Shown piece after piece: positions 38,001-45,199 of a DNA stretch of 64,000 nucleotides. The DNA is from Tubulanus polymorphus (lineage: Eukaryota; Nemertea; Palaeonemertea; Tubulaniformes; Tubulanidae): NCBI RefSeq assembly GCF_964204645.1, contig NC_134033.1:9706231-9770230 (forward strand), written 5' to 3'. The notes beneath the pieces were generated by a model, which did no database searches, had not been told where the DNA came from, and saw nothing but the letters and a program-made list of their open reading frames with translations. How positions within the stretch are numbered: position 1 is the stretch's first letter; each line of letters starts with the position of its first letter. A program made the translations under genes and the position numbers.

Positions 38001-38788
38001 CCGTACGAATAATTCCGTAGGCTATTCGTACACACCCGTCGGATAACTTTGGAATTATGTGTACGGGAAGGGATAGGGTTAGGGTAAGGTGAGGCTATAT
38101 GTAGTTAAAACATTCGACCGACTGTCAGCGAGCTCGGTGGTCTAGTGGTACGATGCTGTGCTAGTAATTTACTGGCCCGGGTTCGAGTCTCGCTCTATCC
38201 GCTATTTTTCTCTAACCCTATTCTCCACACTTTCCTTGAATTTTCTAAGTCGTGCACCTCTGTATGCATGCGCAGCGTTAATCGGCCAATCAGCGACAGT
38301 TATTAGCGTACAGATCCTAGTCCCATACGAATAGTCTCCAGAGTAATCAAAATTTTTTTTAATAAAAAAATATGTAAAATATGACTCTAGGAGGTATTTA
38401 TTACTGATATAACATGATTTCAAGTGTTAAAATCGATAAGGAATAAATAAATATGTTATATTTAATTTCATCTCGGTTGATCTCGGTAAAATACATCATC
38501 TCGGTAATAAGGATGACCCTCAGCAATTCATACATTGCCATTGGTTAATCTTAATATATCTTCACTAGAAAGATTTAGCCTGGATACTGTCATTCAGTAG
38601 ATTGCGTCAATCACGAGAGGTGTGGATCTGCACTTTTACCGGAGGACCCATCGATCGTCGATAGGGCCTACTAAGATTTCAGAATCAAATTCACAACTTA
38701 CGTAAAGTGTGTCATATCCTAGTCTTGCTAGTTCTGTACCCATTCCACCATCTAGTATTATGTAGTTCTGTTCTAGGAGTGACTGCAT
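19924..38788 (-). CDS. Homocysteine S-methyltransferase gene, 8 exons, 336 aa
   Basis: Transfers a methyl group from S-methylmethionine or S-adenosylmethionine to homocysteine, giving methionine in the cytosol (MmuM/HMT family, known biochemistry). All eight exons join in frame with GT-AG introns: 87, 68, 179, 101, 162, 60, 203 and 151 nt, total 337 codons including stop. The TIM-barrel signatures are visible: ILDGGMGTELARLGYD at residues 11-26, GADIIETNTYQ, LVAGSVGSFGA, and the zinc ligands Cys250 (GVNC) and Cys314-Cys315 (GGCCR). The length is normal for the family. The start is the first ATG before the glycine-rich strand. The gene looks intact although introns 1, 4, 6 and 7 are full of transposons. 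Substrate preference cannot be read from sequence. Confidence 0.95.
20075..21120. other. Intron 7, part without recognised element
   Basis: Non-coding intron sequence of the methyltransferase gene. Only short open frames without motifs occur. Confidence 0.6.
21125..23260 (+). mobile_element. Penelope-like retroelement (RT plus GIY-YIG), decayed
   Basis: Lies in methyltransferase intron 7, antisense to the gene. Segments in order: ISKADKGGKIV near 21237, YGLPNIHKQDVPLRPIVSN near 21475, MGNPLSPILANLFLEHVET near 21860, the catalytic region RYDDDVLAL near 21964 (YVDD expected), DGKIPFLDV near 22078, and a GIY-YIG endonuclease with VCYQIYIGETGRDLNKHLRE near 22640. This order is that of Penelope-like elements with the C-terminal nuclease. 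Several frameshifts break it. The 3' flank near 23055-23115 resembles 49060-49130, suggesting the 3' end of the same family in both places. Confidence 0.92.
22493..22628 (+). repeat. 68-bp tandem duplication in the Penelope-like element
   Basis: Two nearly identical copies beginning TAGTCATAACTTAACTCAC, directly before the GIY-YIG segment. It looks like a local duplication in this copy. Confidence 0.9.
23311..23513 (-). CDS. Homocysteine S-methyltransferase exon 7, first zinc Cys
   Basis: Encodes ILAVGVNCTHPDAV with zinc ligand Cys250, then LLVYANSGEPWDDKL. The donor GTAAGT follows two bases of a Lys codon. Confidence 0.95.
23680..25101. mobile_element. 1.4-kb TIR element in intron 6
   Basis: The ends are inverted: TGGGATGTTCCAATAAGTAC on the left and, as reverse complement of the right, TGGGATGGTCCACAAAGT, both followed by GTACGCATGG. 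Inside, a direct repeat around TTGAAAGTAAACATCTTCGA occurs at about 24503 and 24703. An open frame at 24722-25198 spans repeats and shows no domain. No clear target duplication was found. Confidence 0.6.
25857..25916 (-). CDS. Homocysteine S-methyltransferase exon 6 (residues 200-219)
   Basis: 60 nt in phase 0 on both sides. The segment corresponds to the variable loop after the SFSC strand. Acceptor TTTTTCAG, donor GTTTGT. Confidence 0.85.
25993..26154 (-). CDS. Homocysteine S-methyltransferase exon 5 (residues 146-199)
   Basis: 162 nt encoding ELMDWHRPRMKVLVESGVDV, then LALETIP and AWLSFSC, all typical of the family. Acceptor TACAG, donor GTAATA. Confidence 0.93.
26411..27411 (-). mobile_element. 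piggyBac element, internally deleted
   Basis: Flanked by TTAA at 26411-26414 and 27408-27411, the target site of piggyBac. The ends match as TIRs: CCCTTTCAACACCACATAG on the left, CCCTTGCAATACCACTACC as reverse complement on the right. On the minus strand at about 27115-27265 an acidic N-terminal segment typical of piggyBac transposases begins MATARKKQFG and, after a frameshift, continues LVFDSDAGDLEFGSEQIESD. The catalytic part is absent. Two diverged copies of a region containing TTGGATATA and GACCTTGAGG lie at about 26455-26620 and 26830-26975. Confidence 0.8.
27632..29030. mobile_element. TIR element, 1.4 kb, containing a hAT-like insertion
   Basis: Ends share a 35-bp inverted repeat with one or two differences: CCATCATCGACTGATGTTAA then CAAGCCC at about 27645-27671, and its complement at about 28997-29023. 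No transposase is visible. It encloses the element at 28010-28856. Confidence 0.6.
28010..28856. mobile_element. hAT-like MITE with internal GGGGCACT repeats
   Basis: Ends CTAGGGGCGGATCCAG and, as reverse complement, CAGGGGCGGATCCAG, a terminus type I associate with hAT elements. About ten GGGCACT words occur inside, as subterminal repeats do. I could not confirm an 8-bp duplication. Confidence 0.6.
29031..30490. other. Intron sequence without recognised gene
   Basis: No domain-bearing frame. About 30 bp around AGAAAGAAACTTTCCATGAT (near 29490) recur in inverted orientation near 59300, behind the gypsy-2 polypurine tract, hinting at an LTR fragment. Confidence 0.4.
30498..31904 (+). pseudogene. 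Mutator-like transposase fused to a RING finger, decayed
   Basis: Antisense in methyltransferase intron 4. After an acceptor (TTTTTCAG at 30497) the N-terminal region is followed by a MULE transposase core: first Asp in HMDATLNTIPAQFYQLF (near 30842), second Asp in MADFEEAPATAIRIVYPDV with GCWFHFAQAIF (near 30959), Glu in NNGVESFHAQLKSRF (near 31292). A poly-Asp linker (31580-31660) leads to a C3HC4 RING finger (CIICL, CGHTAFCREC, CSVC; 31749-31870) and a stop at 31904. The three catalytic residues lie in three different frames, so at least three shifts have occurred. The RING would be a ubiquitin E3 ligase module. The transposase-RING fusion is in one frame. Confidence 0.88.
32385..32775. 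mobile_element. Fold-back MITE-like repeat in intron 4
   Basis: Words such as AACATGGAAATTGACCAACA and their complements (TTTCCATGATGGTCAATTTC) are arranged around a centre near 32515, and ACAACATGAAA-type words recur in inverted form to about 32770. It is probably a small non-autonomous element or several. Ends are not defined. Confidence 0.5.
32873..32973 (-). CDS. Homocysteine S-methyltransferase exon 4
   Basis: Encodes MKPLVAGSVGSFGAMLLDGS then EYTGTFADNMTEK. Acceptor TTATAG, donor GTAGTG, ends in phase 0. Confidence 0.92.
33090..33268 (-). CDS. Homocysteine S-methyltransferase exon 3
   Basis: Encodes FLHAGADIIETNTYQ and the following helix through EEYWKSLDHSAD. The donor is the perfect GTAAGT at 33089-33084. 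Reading past it gives an apparent stop near 32982, but using this donor joins exon 4 in frame. Confidence 0.92.
33350..33417 (-). CDS. Homocysteine S-methyltransferase exon 2
   Basis: 68 nt encoding DDELWGARLLISKPDIVKQA and onward, matching the family's D-x-LWSA region. Acceptor CTTTAG, donor GTACAC. It ends with two bases of a codon completed by exon 3. Confidence 0.9.
33418..34386. other. Intron 1 sequence without recognised gene
   Basis: Non-coding. Near 34160-34230 the phrase GATGGTGCTGCCATCTG occurs twice. I see nothing else. Confidence 0.5.
34387..34486 (-). mobile_element. tRNA-derived SINE fragment
   Basis: On the minus strand, A box TAGCTCAGTGAG and B box GGTTCGAGTCC are correctly ordered, but the middle is expanded with an A-run and the stems do not close. 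It is therefore read as a tRNA-derived repeat and not a tRNA gene. Confidence 0.6.
34677..35850. repeat. 24-bp minisatellite
   Basis: More than 40 copies of a 24-bp unit containing CTACCCTCCTTACGCATGAC, varying at TGAC/TCATC and losing a base here and there, decaying after about 35740. Because 24 is a multiple of 3, long open frames appear on both strands (repeating Ser-Thr-Leu-Leu-Thr-His). These are not taken as genes. Confidence 0.97.
35902..36063 (+). CDS. BEN-domain gene, exon n-2 (Glu/Pro/Ala-rich)
   Basis: A 54-codon open exon in phase 0 on both sides. The acceptor TTGATTTTCAG ends at 35901 and the donor GTAACC starts at 36064. It encodes a low-complexity linker (VEPAAELQPAMAMEPARVFA). 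It is antisense to the methyltransferase gene, in its intron 1. Upstream exons were not found; the minisatellite lies directly before it. Confidence 0.65.
36160..36895 (+). pseudogene. BEN-domain gene, exon n-1, split by a transposon
   Basis: BEN domains are DNA- and protein-binding modules of chromatin factors, DNA viruses and transposons. Acceptor TTCTTTTAG (36159), phase 0 start, and a left coding part through MDALFQQEEMQGKTLTG. The exon is interrupted at 36306-36827 by a 516-bp element plus a 6-bp target duplication. Without the insert the frame is open to VDPARQIDFKRINLMM and the donor GTAAGT-like site at 36896, and joins exon n in frame. With the insert the frame runs into a stop near 36384. 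Family assignment rests on the LF..EEM.GKTLTG and DP..I..I..YVKK patterns. Confidence 0.7.
36306..36821. mobile_element. 516-bp non-autonomous TIR transposon in the BEN exon
   Basis: Ends CAGAGTTGCCACTT and, as reverse complement, CAGTGTTGCCACTT (13 of 14 match). The 6-bp direct repeat AGGGAG flanks it at 36300-36305 and 36822-36827. Near both ends CCGGA words recur (ATCCGGAAA). No transposase. The superfamily is not assigned. Confidence 0.82.
36974..37059 (+). CDS. BEN-domain gene, last exon
   Basis: Acceptor TCTTTTTAG at 36973. It completes an Arg codon and encodes YVKKEIPEASISDIKVAMRQ then KLKKLRA and stop TGA at 37057-37059: the C-terminal helices of a BEN domain. No frame damage in this exon. 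Confidence 0.75.
37270..37450. repeat. Short tandem repeat with GTGTATTTAGGATGAAGTAC
   Basis: Four to five diverged copies of a 30-50-bp unit containing ACACGTGTA palindromes. Non-coding. Confidence 0.8.
37709..38527. mobile_element. Nested element A with about 170-bp TIRs
   Basis: Body 37717-38519, flanked by the 8-bp repeat TCAGCAAT at 37709-37716 and 38520-38527. Long inverted arms begin GGTCATCCTTATTACCGAGA and run about 170 bp at high identity (37718-37890 against 38360-38519). T1 copy 2 sits between the arms. Confidence 0.87.
37979..38348 (+). mobile_element. T1 element copy 2 (tRNA-like promoter)
   Basis: About 90 percent like 1590-1960, including the tRNA-like segment at about 38128-38203 (A box TGGTCTAGTGGTACGATGC, B box GGTTCGAGTCT). 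It is the innermost of three nested insertions. It lacks the last bases found at the right end of copy 1. Confidence 0.85.
38702..38788 (-). CDS. Homocysteine S-methyltransferase exon 1 (residues 1-29)
   Basis: Starts with ATG at 38788 and contains LDGGMGTELARLGYD, the first barrel strand. It ends in phase 0 before a GTAAGT donor. A palindromic MITE lies just upstream. Confidence 0.92.
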
Positions 38789-38808
38789 TCTCTAATTCAA
38801 TCAGCAGG

Positions 38809-39067
38809 ACTAGTTAGTTACCTAATCGTTGGTGGTAAGCTTTTTATAATCGGATGGGCTTGTGGTTTGTGGAAATATCCGATCGTGAAACTAAAAACCA
38901 CAGTCAGGACTCAGGTTACTGACTAGAGCAGGACCAGACCGGTCAATTAGTCAGTAACTTGTCTGTGGTTTAGTTTCACGATCAGATATTTTCACAAACC
39001 ACAAGCTGGTATAAGCCCATCCGATTATAAAAAGCTTACCACCAACGATTTAGGTAACTAAGTCTAG
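38809..39067. mobile_element. Palindromic MITE just upstream of the methyltransferase start
   Basis: Arms of about 105 bp (38812-38925 against 38955-39062) share CGTTGGTGGTAAGCTTTTTA then TAATCGGATGGGCTT, in inverted order around a short spacer. AGGAC flanks both sides. A cruciform could form about 25-280 bp upstream of the ATG, so an effect on promoter activity is conceivable. Confidence 0.8.
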
Positions 39068-39265
39068 GACCGGGCCCGACTAAACCCAGATGGGATATAA
39101 CTAGAAAAAGGGACGGCTCGATCGATAGCCTAGTGGTGTTGGTCAGGTTGTTCGAATCCCACAATACATCTTTATCCAATAAGGATTAGGATTTCATTAA
39201 ACACTCAATATCATTTCTATGGAAAGTACAAATTCACTATCAACAGAAAATGATAAGCAATAGAT
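39068..39265. other. Short spacer with tRNA-like fragment
   Basis: At about 39115-39165 ATAGCCTAGTGGT and GTTCGAATCCC resemble A and B boxes but are closely spaced; probably a SINE remnant. Confidence 0.35.
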
Positions 39266-40793
39266 GTTTAACATATTTATAGATTTTGGCGGTATTAGCG
39301 AGTTATATCGTATGAAAGATCATACAGATTTCTATAATATATAAAAAATGCAGAAACCTCTAGCTCAGTTCCCGTTTTTTAATAAATTAACTTTGAACAT
39401 CTTAATTGCGGTCGCGTGTCTGTGACACGTCTCTGACAATAGAATTAGATAAGTCGAATCTGGAATATGGGCTTTTTAATCATATTTATAGTTTTTGGCG
39501 GTATTAGCGAGTTATATCGTATGAAAGATCATAAAGATTTCTATAATATATAAAAAATGCAGAAACCTCTCAGTTCCCGTTTTTTAATAAATTGACTTTG
39601 AACATCTTAATTGCGGTCGCGTGTCTGTGACACGTCTCTGACAATAGAATAAGATTAGTCGAATCTGGAATATGGGCTTTTTAAACATATTTATAGTTTT
39701 TGGCGGTATTAGCGAGTTATATCGTATGAAAGATCATAAAGATTTCTATAATATATAAAAAATGCAGAAAACTCTCAGTTCCCGTTTTTTAATAAATTAA
39801 CTTTGAACATCTTAATTGCGGTCGCTTGTCTCTGACACGTCTCTGACAATAGAATTAGATAAGTCGAATCTGGAATATGGGCTCTTTAATCATATTTATA
39901 GTTTTTGGCGGTATTAGCGAGTTATATCGTATGAAAGATCATACAGATTTCTATAATATATAAAAAATGCAGAAACCTCTCAGTTCCCGTTTTTTAATAA
40001 ATTGACTTTTAACATCTTAATTGCGGTCGCGTGTCTGTGACACGTCTCTGACAATAGAATAAGATAAGTCGAATCTGGAAGATGGGCTTTTTAAACATAT
40101 TTATAGTTTTTGGCGGTATTAGCGAGTTATATCGTATGAAAGATCATAAAGATTTCTATAATATATAAAAAATGCAGAAACCCCTCAGTTCCCGTTTTTT
40201 AATGAATTAACTTTGAACATCTTAATTGCGGTCGCGTGTCTTTGGTAATAGATTCAGCAAAGTCGAATCTGGAAGATGGGCTTTTTAAACGTATTTATAG
40301 TTGTTGGCGGTATTAGAGAGTTATATCGTATGAAAGATCATAAAGATTTCTATAATATATAAAAAATGCAGAAACCTCTCAGTTCCCGTTTTTTAATAAA
40401 TTGACTTTGAACATCTTAATTGCGGTCGCGTGTCTGTGACACGTCTCTGACAATAGAATTAGATAAGTCGAATCTGGAATATGGGCTTTTTAAGCATATT
40501 TATAGTTTTTGGCGGTATTAGAAAGTTATATCGTATGAAAGATCATAAAGATTTCTATAATATATAAAAAATGCAGAAACCTCTCAGTTCCCGTTTTTTA
40601 ATAAATTGACTTTGAACATCTTAATTGCGGTCGCGTGTCTGTGACACGTCTCTGACAATAGAATTAGATAAGTCGAATCTGGAATATGGGCTTTTTAAAC
40701 ATATTTATAGTTTTTGGCGGTATTAGAGAGTTATATCGTATGAAAGATCATAAAGATATCTAAAGATAACATATCAAAAATGCATCATTTGAA
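39266..40793. repeat. 206-bp satellite array, left arm
   Basis: About seven and a half units. Each contains TTTTTGGCGGTATTAGCGAG, TCTATAATATATAAAAAATG, CTCAGTTCCCGTTTTTTAAT, TTAATTGCGGTCGCGTGTCT and GAATCTGGAATATGGGC. The innermost unit resembles the right arm most closely (AACATATCAAAAATGCA). Confidence 0.96.
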
Positions 40794-40876
40794 AGCAAAG
40801 TCGAAAAGTAAGATAATCAATAAAAATGACATCTCTTTTCACAAAATTTAAAGAATCGTTACTTTATACTTTTTAG

Positions 40877-41190
40877 GTTGAACCACCGAGTCGAGCTGCA
40901 GAATTGGTTGAACAAGGACCACCATTAAGGAAAGCCGACAATATTCGTCTGCCTCGTCAAAAAAGGCGACGTTTTACTGACTTCCAAACTCAAATCATGC
41001 CGCGTTTGAACAGTGGGAGTGTGAAGTACTGTTACTGTAAACAACCGGATGATGGAAATATTATGGTTCAATGCGCATACTGCAACGATTAGTTCCATCA
41101 TAAATGTATCGAAAATCCACCGGATACAGATACGATAAACAATGAGAGCTTCATATTTTGTTGCAATTACTGTGTTACTGGTTTAAGCAA
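40877..41190 (+). pseudogene. PHD-finger module, with a stop in place of the core Trp
   Basis: PHD fingers read histone tails. After an acceptor (ACTTTTTAG at 40876) a basic stretch leads to a Cys4-His-Cys3 finger: KYCYCKQPDDGNIMVQCAYC, then FHHKCIENPPD and FCCNYC. The residue before FHH is normally Trp; here the codon is TAG (41090-41092), a one-base change from TGG. The finger is in one frame with the USP Cys box that follows. No upstream exon was located, although the acceptor suggests one. Confidence 0.82.
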
Positions 41191-42340
41191 GCGTGGAATG
41201 GTTAACAGGCGCAATACATGCTGGTTAATTGCATCGATTCAAGCATTTCTGTCAACACCATTGGCAGGTGACCTCCGCACTTTACAAAGCCAAAAAAATC
41301 ATTTCAAGATCAAATGCTGTAGAGGAGCTTGCAAACAACCTGTCGAGAATTTGTCATAAACTGTGCGATGATTCACCCGAACCATACATTCCAGAACAGT
41401 TTATGTACTCGCTTCTTAATAGTATGACCATACCGCAAGTAGCCAATGGACGAATGTTGGATTGCGATGATTTCATTCGTCACGTCTTGATTCCTATTTG
41501 TTCTGCATATGAAATCGATGACAAACTCATAACTAAAACTGAGACTTATTGTCCGGAACTGGGCCACGCGCACAGTTACTTAAACCAGAACCAGAACTTC
41601 AACGAGATCATAATCGGGCGAAAAGCAATCCCGGGAGATGACATCATGGCTAGTCTGATTCGCTATTTTGAGCCTGAAAATCGCGAATGTAAATGCCCAT
41701 GCAACCAATGTGATAGCGGTGAACACGATTGTAGGCCGCATTTACTTACGAAGTACAGCCAAAAGGTGCAAAAACTTCCAAAAACACTTATATTGAACAT
41801 GGCCCGATGCCAGATTGATATCGCAAGTGGAGCTGTTTATAAAAATATGGACCCCATACAACTGTCTCCGGTCATTGATATGAGACGTTTCATCGCCGAA
41901 TCAGCTGAACAGCCCTCATCGTGTAGCTATTGGCTCTCAGCTGTAGTGGTACATCGTGGTGCGAGTGCAAATGATGGTCATTACGTTACGTACCGATTTA
42001 ACAGGGACAGTACCATAACCCTCTTCGATGACCATCTAAAGCAATCGGTCGATTTTGATGAAGCGGGGAGAGAAATTACCGAAAATGGACAGTTATTTCT
42101 GTATACGATTGACCATATTCAGCATGATGTTGCGGTGAATCAACATCCTGTGACCAGAAACGAGACACCTGTCATTACGTCGCCAATTGAAATCCATTAC
42201 AGCACGTGTTCCGACGATTATGTCAGCAATGACACGCCGCCGGCTCCATTGTCTTCCGAGGTGGAGACTAATGACAACGAATGTGATACGGATATCGCGA
42301 CTATTGTGTTACCCACCAGTCCTAAAAAACTAGAGAGCAA
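41191..42340 (+). pseudogene. Ubiquitin-specific protease (USP) domain of a transposon
   Basis: Cysteine protease fold that removes ubiquitin from proteins. The Cys box RNTCWLIASIQAFLST (41210-41257) holds the nucleophile; the His box GASANDGHYVTYRF (about 41961-42002) and the following LFDD supply the rest of the triad. A Cys-rich insertion (CKCPCNQCDSGEHDC, near 41691) could bind zinc, as in many USPs. The Cys box and the remainder are in different frames: either a 1-nt indel near 41275-41300 or a 55-nt intron (41268-41322, GT-AG, phases agree). The domain is about 300 residues, normal for a USP. It is contiguous with the downstream zinc module. Confidence 0.88.
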
Positions 42341-42839
42341 AACAAAAGAACGTCTAGCTGGGATAATACTACCTGACGGAGATTTCCATGCAGATTTACC
42401 GTCATGTGGAGAATTCACCTTAGAAAAGATGGAATGGGACGTGCTAATCGAAAATAGCAAATTGTGCAAAACTAAATACAGCTGGCTGACCTTGCCTTCG
42501 AACTGGGTAAATGTCATCCACAAACATGTACAAAAATTGAACCCATATTGTCCTATCCAGTATTCTAGACACAGGGTGAAATTTCCGGATTCCAGAAAGA
42601 AGAACAGTCCTTATTTTACGGCATATGGTTACTGCAACATGCCCGATTGTACGTGTAAGATTGTTGTCAAAACGGAAAGTCTTGATGAGTTGAAGTGCGT
42701 GGTAGAATTCTCCGGGAATATCAGTCATAAAAAAGGTGATTTTCGGAGACGATATTTCCGAGCTGATGAACGGGAAGAAATGAAAAAAAAAACTAATCAA
42801 AGAGAAAAACCCACGACGACTTCAAGACGAACATCTTAA
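42341..42839 (+). pseudogene. Zinc-binding module between USP and transposase
   Basis: Follows a Ser/Asp-rich linker. A segment with Trp residues (YSWLTLPSNW), YRC-like cysteines (GYCNMPDCTCKIVV, near 42629) and a His (NISHKKGD) resembles the FLYWCH/GCM-WRKY-type fingers that precede many MULE transposases; the exact family is not certain. The frame ends at 42839 after a shift at the A10 run 42783-42792; one base fewer would join it to the transposase. Confidence 0.6.
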
Positions 42840-44455
42840 TAATCTAGATCCAAAGCAGATTGCATCCGGAAATTTAACGGGGATGTCAGCTAACGGCGAT
42901 GTTTACCGAACCATGCAACATGAAGCCAGATTAGAATTGCAAAGGCACGACGATGTGCACATAAGCCTTGTGAAACTTAAAGACGAATTTATTGCTGACC
43001 CTTTCTTTGCCGAAAATGTGAAAACAGGCTATATTCAATCGATATCAGTTTTACCTTCATGCGTCATAATGTTTTCGGAAGCCGGTGTACGTGCATTTCA
43101 TGATGTGGCTGCGAAAAATACAATATTTTACGATGCAACCGGTTCAGTAGTTCGGAAAGAACCAGGAAAGCCAGATCATTTTTATCACTCTATTGTTTTG
43201 GCAAATCCGGTTCCAGGTAGAAATACTCCCCTGGCAGTAGCAGAAATGATAACTGACAATCAGACACAAGTAATGATGGAACAATGGTTGTCACAGTTTC
43301 GTTATGCAGAGAAATCGTTATATGGATATAAAAATACTGTAACGCCGAAAATGATTTCCTGATAGAAGTGTAGCTTTCATACAAGCATTTCTGAAAGTAT
43401 TCAATTTCGAAACAATGGAGGATCACCTGAAACGTTGCCATCGTATCCTTGAGGGCAAGGCAACGACAGACGACTTGCAAAAATCATTGATGCACGTCGG
43501 CGCCTGTCATTTGATGAAAGATGCGAAGGTACACTGCAAGAAAATACATAAATCAAATTATCAATATGGAATGTATTTGTTCAGTCTGCTGTTGAACTGT
43601 GCAAATCTCGATCAGTTCGTTAAATTGTATTATAGCATATGCTTTGTCCTATTATCACCACATGAGTCGCAGCAAACGAAGAATAATCACAAAATCATAC
43701 AAGAGTCAGTTGATAATATAGAAACATTAAGTGACCTGAATGTTGAGACATCTACAGATGCTAATCCAACAGAATCTGACGAAGCAATTAAAGAAACTGG
43801 GCGCTTAACCGAGGAAGAATGTTTTCATGCATCTGTCCGATCACCGTTTTCTATGATTGGAAATTCTATTGTTGAGAAGGTTAAACGGGACATAGAAAGC
43901 GACAAAGTGAATTGTGCAACAAGCGAACCAAATCACAGACAGTCAACCGAATTGCTAATGAAAATAAACAAGTACTTCATACCAACGATCCCGATTTGGT
44001 CAAACATGCTAACCGGTAATTTACAACGTCACTTCAAATCAGATGATCTCGCAATAAAATCGCTCCACAATGTTCCGAAAACTCAAGGTATCATGGAACA
44101 ATATTGGAAAGACATGAAAGGTGCAATGACTACGTATGTCCGTTGGCGAATCGATGCTCTGGTTTTGCATGCCAAGGACTTTCACGTCAGCCGCTGCAAG
44201 AAATTTTTCATCCAAAATGCACAAAAATTGAGAAAGCGAAGGTGTCCGGGGAAAAAAGCAATCACTTTAGCGACCGAAAAATGGCAACACACACCTAAGG
44301 TGTTGGGGAGAGCGAGAACTGGCAATGGAAATGCAAAGAAAGGTCACTTTCAAAAAGCTCCTGTAAAATCGCTGAATCTCACACCTGCAAGATGTAAAAA
44401 GAATACGATCGACGAAGCCAAAAGTGTTAAAAGAAAGAGATCAGTTATCCCATAA
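42793..44455 (+). pseudogene. DDE-type transposase with DATGS motif
   Basis: Cuts and joins element DNA. Core motifs: FYDATGSVVRK (near 43128, first Asp), the PLAVAEMITDN region (near 43232), then after a 1-nt shift at 43358-43364 DRSVAFIQAFLKVFNFETME (second Asp, near 43364), and a Cys/His-containing helix region GACHLMKDAKVHCKKIH near 43500 followed by YGMYLFSLLLN. The long C-terminal part (to 44455) is basic at its end. The motif set recurs in transposon-like proteins I recall from many invertebrates; I do not assign a superfamily. Two frames are used, so this copy is broken. Confidence 0.72.
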
Positions 44456-45159
44456 CTGAAAACCACAAAAAGGTCAAAACCATCGAAATAGAATCCGATT
44501 GCGACGAAAATGTTATTGAAAACACTGGTCGAATTGATAAGAAAAACCGACACGCAAGCCATCTTACAGATGAGATCATCGACCGAGTCGCTGAAACTAC
44601 TACTTGGTTACAAGATGACCACATACATGCTTTCGCAGAAGCCATGTTCGTAACAAAGACATCGGACTTTCTTCCAAGTTTTTTCATCACGTCGCTCCTT
44701 TTGAACAGGAAAGAGCAGGTTGCAAGATACTTACAAGGCGAACTAGACCCGAATAGGTTCATGCTCGACCGTAAAAAGATTTTCATACCACACAATAAAG
44801 GTAACAACCACTGGGTCTGCATAATTTTTGACGCTGGCAATAAAAAGATATATTACCTCGACCCACTAGAATCTACTACTTCGGAGTACGGTGTGTATCT
44901 AACCGAAAAAGTGGTTGCACTATTTTGCGAGAAAATGAAGATTAAAAATTTACACGGTGCATGGAGTTACTTATATAATCCAATACATAAACGGAATCAA
45001 CATGACCTGAACAGCTGCGGAATTTATATTTGCGCGTACTTCGAAAGTTATCTTCAGCAAATTGATGGAGATTTCAGCCTCATCACATGGAGGCCGGACG
45101 CTTACCGAAGACGAATGAGGGAAGTGTTGAGGAAAGCAAAGATGAATGCCATGAAATAG
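44456..45159 (+). pseudogene. Ulp1/SENP-type SUMO protease (C48) of a transposon
   Basis: C48 proteases process SUMO and remove it from targets. The catalytic set is complete: His in GNNHWVCIIFD (near 44798), Asp in KIYYLDPLES (near 44846), Gln in KRNQHDLNSCG and Cys in LNSCGIYICAYF (near 45007). The frame is open from about 44456 to the stop at 45157-45159 but shifted against the transposase end at 44453. Ulp1 domains are established passengers of some Mutator-like elements in plants. Here it lies with a USP in the same element. Confidence 0.9.
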
Positions 45160-45199
45160 AGGATATAGAAGACAGAAGATTAGTAAAGATTCGTTACAG

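Larger units (their letters stand above)
37612..38648. mobile_element. Outer nested element B, hAT-like, 1.02 kb
   Basis: Body 37620-38640 with the exact 8-bp duplication GGAGGACC at 37612-37619 and 38641-38648. TIRs: GGTAAAAGTGCAGATCTGCA on the left, GGTAAAAGTGCAGATCCACA as reverse complement on the right. An 8-bp duplication suggests hAT. It encloses element A and T1 copy 2, in methyltransferase intron 1. Confidence 0.85.
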
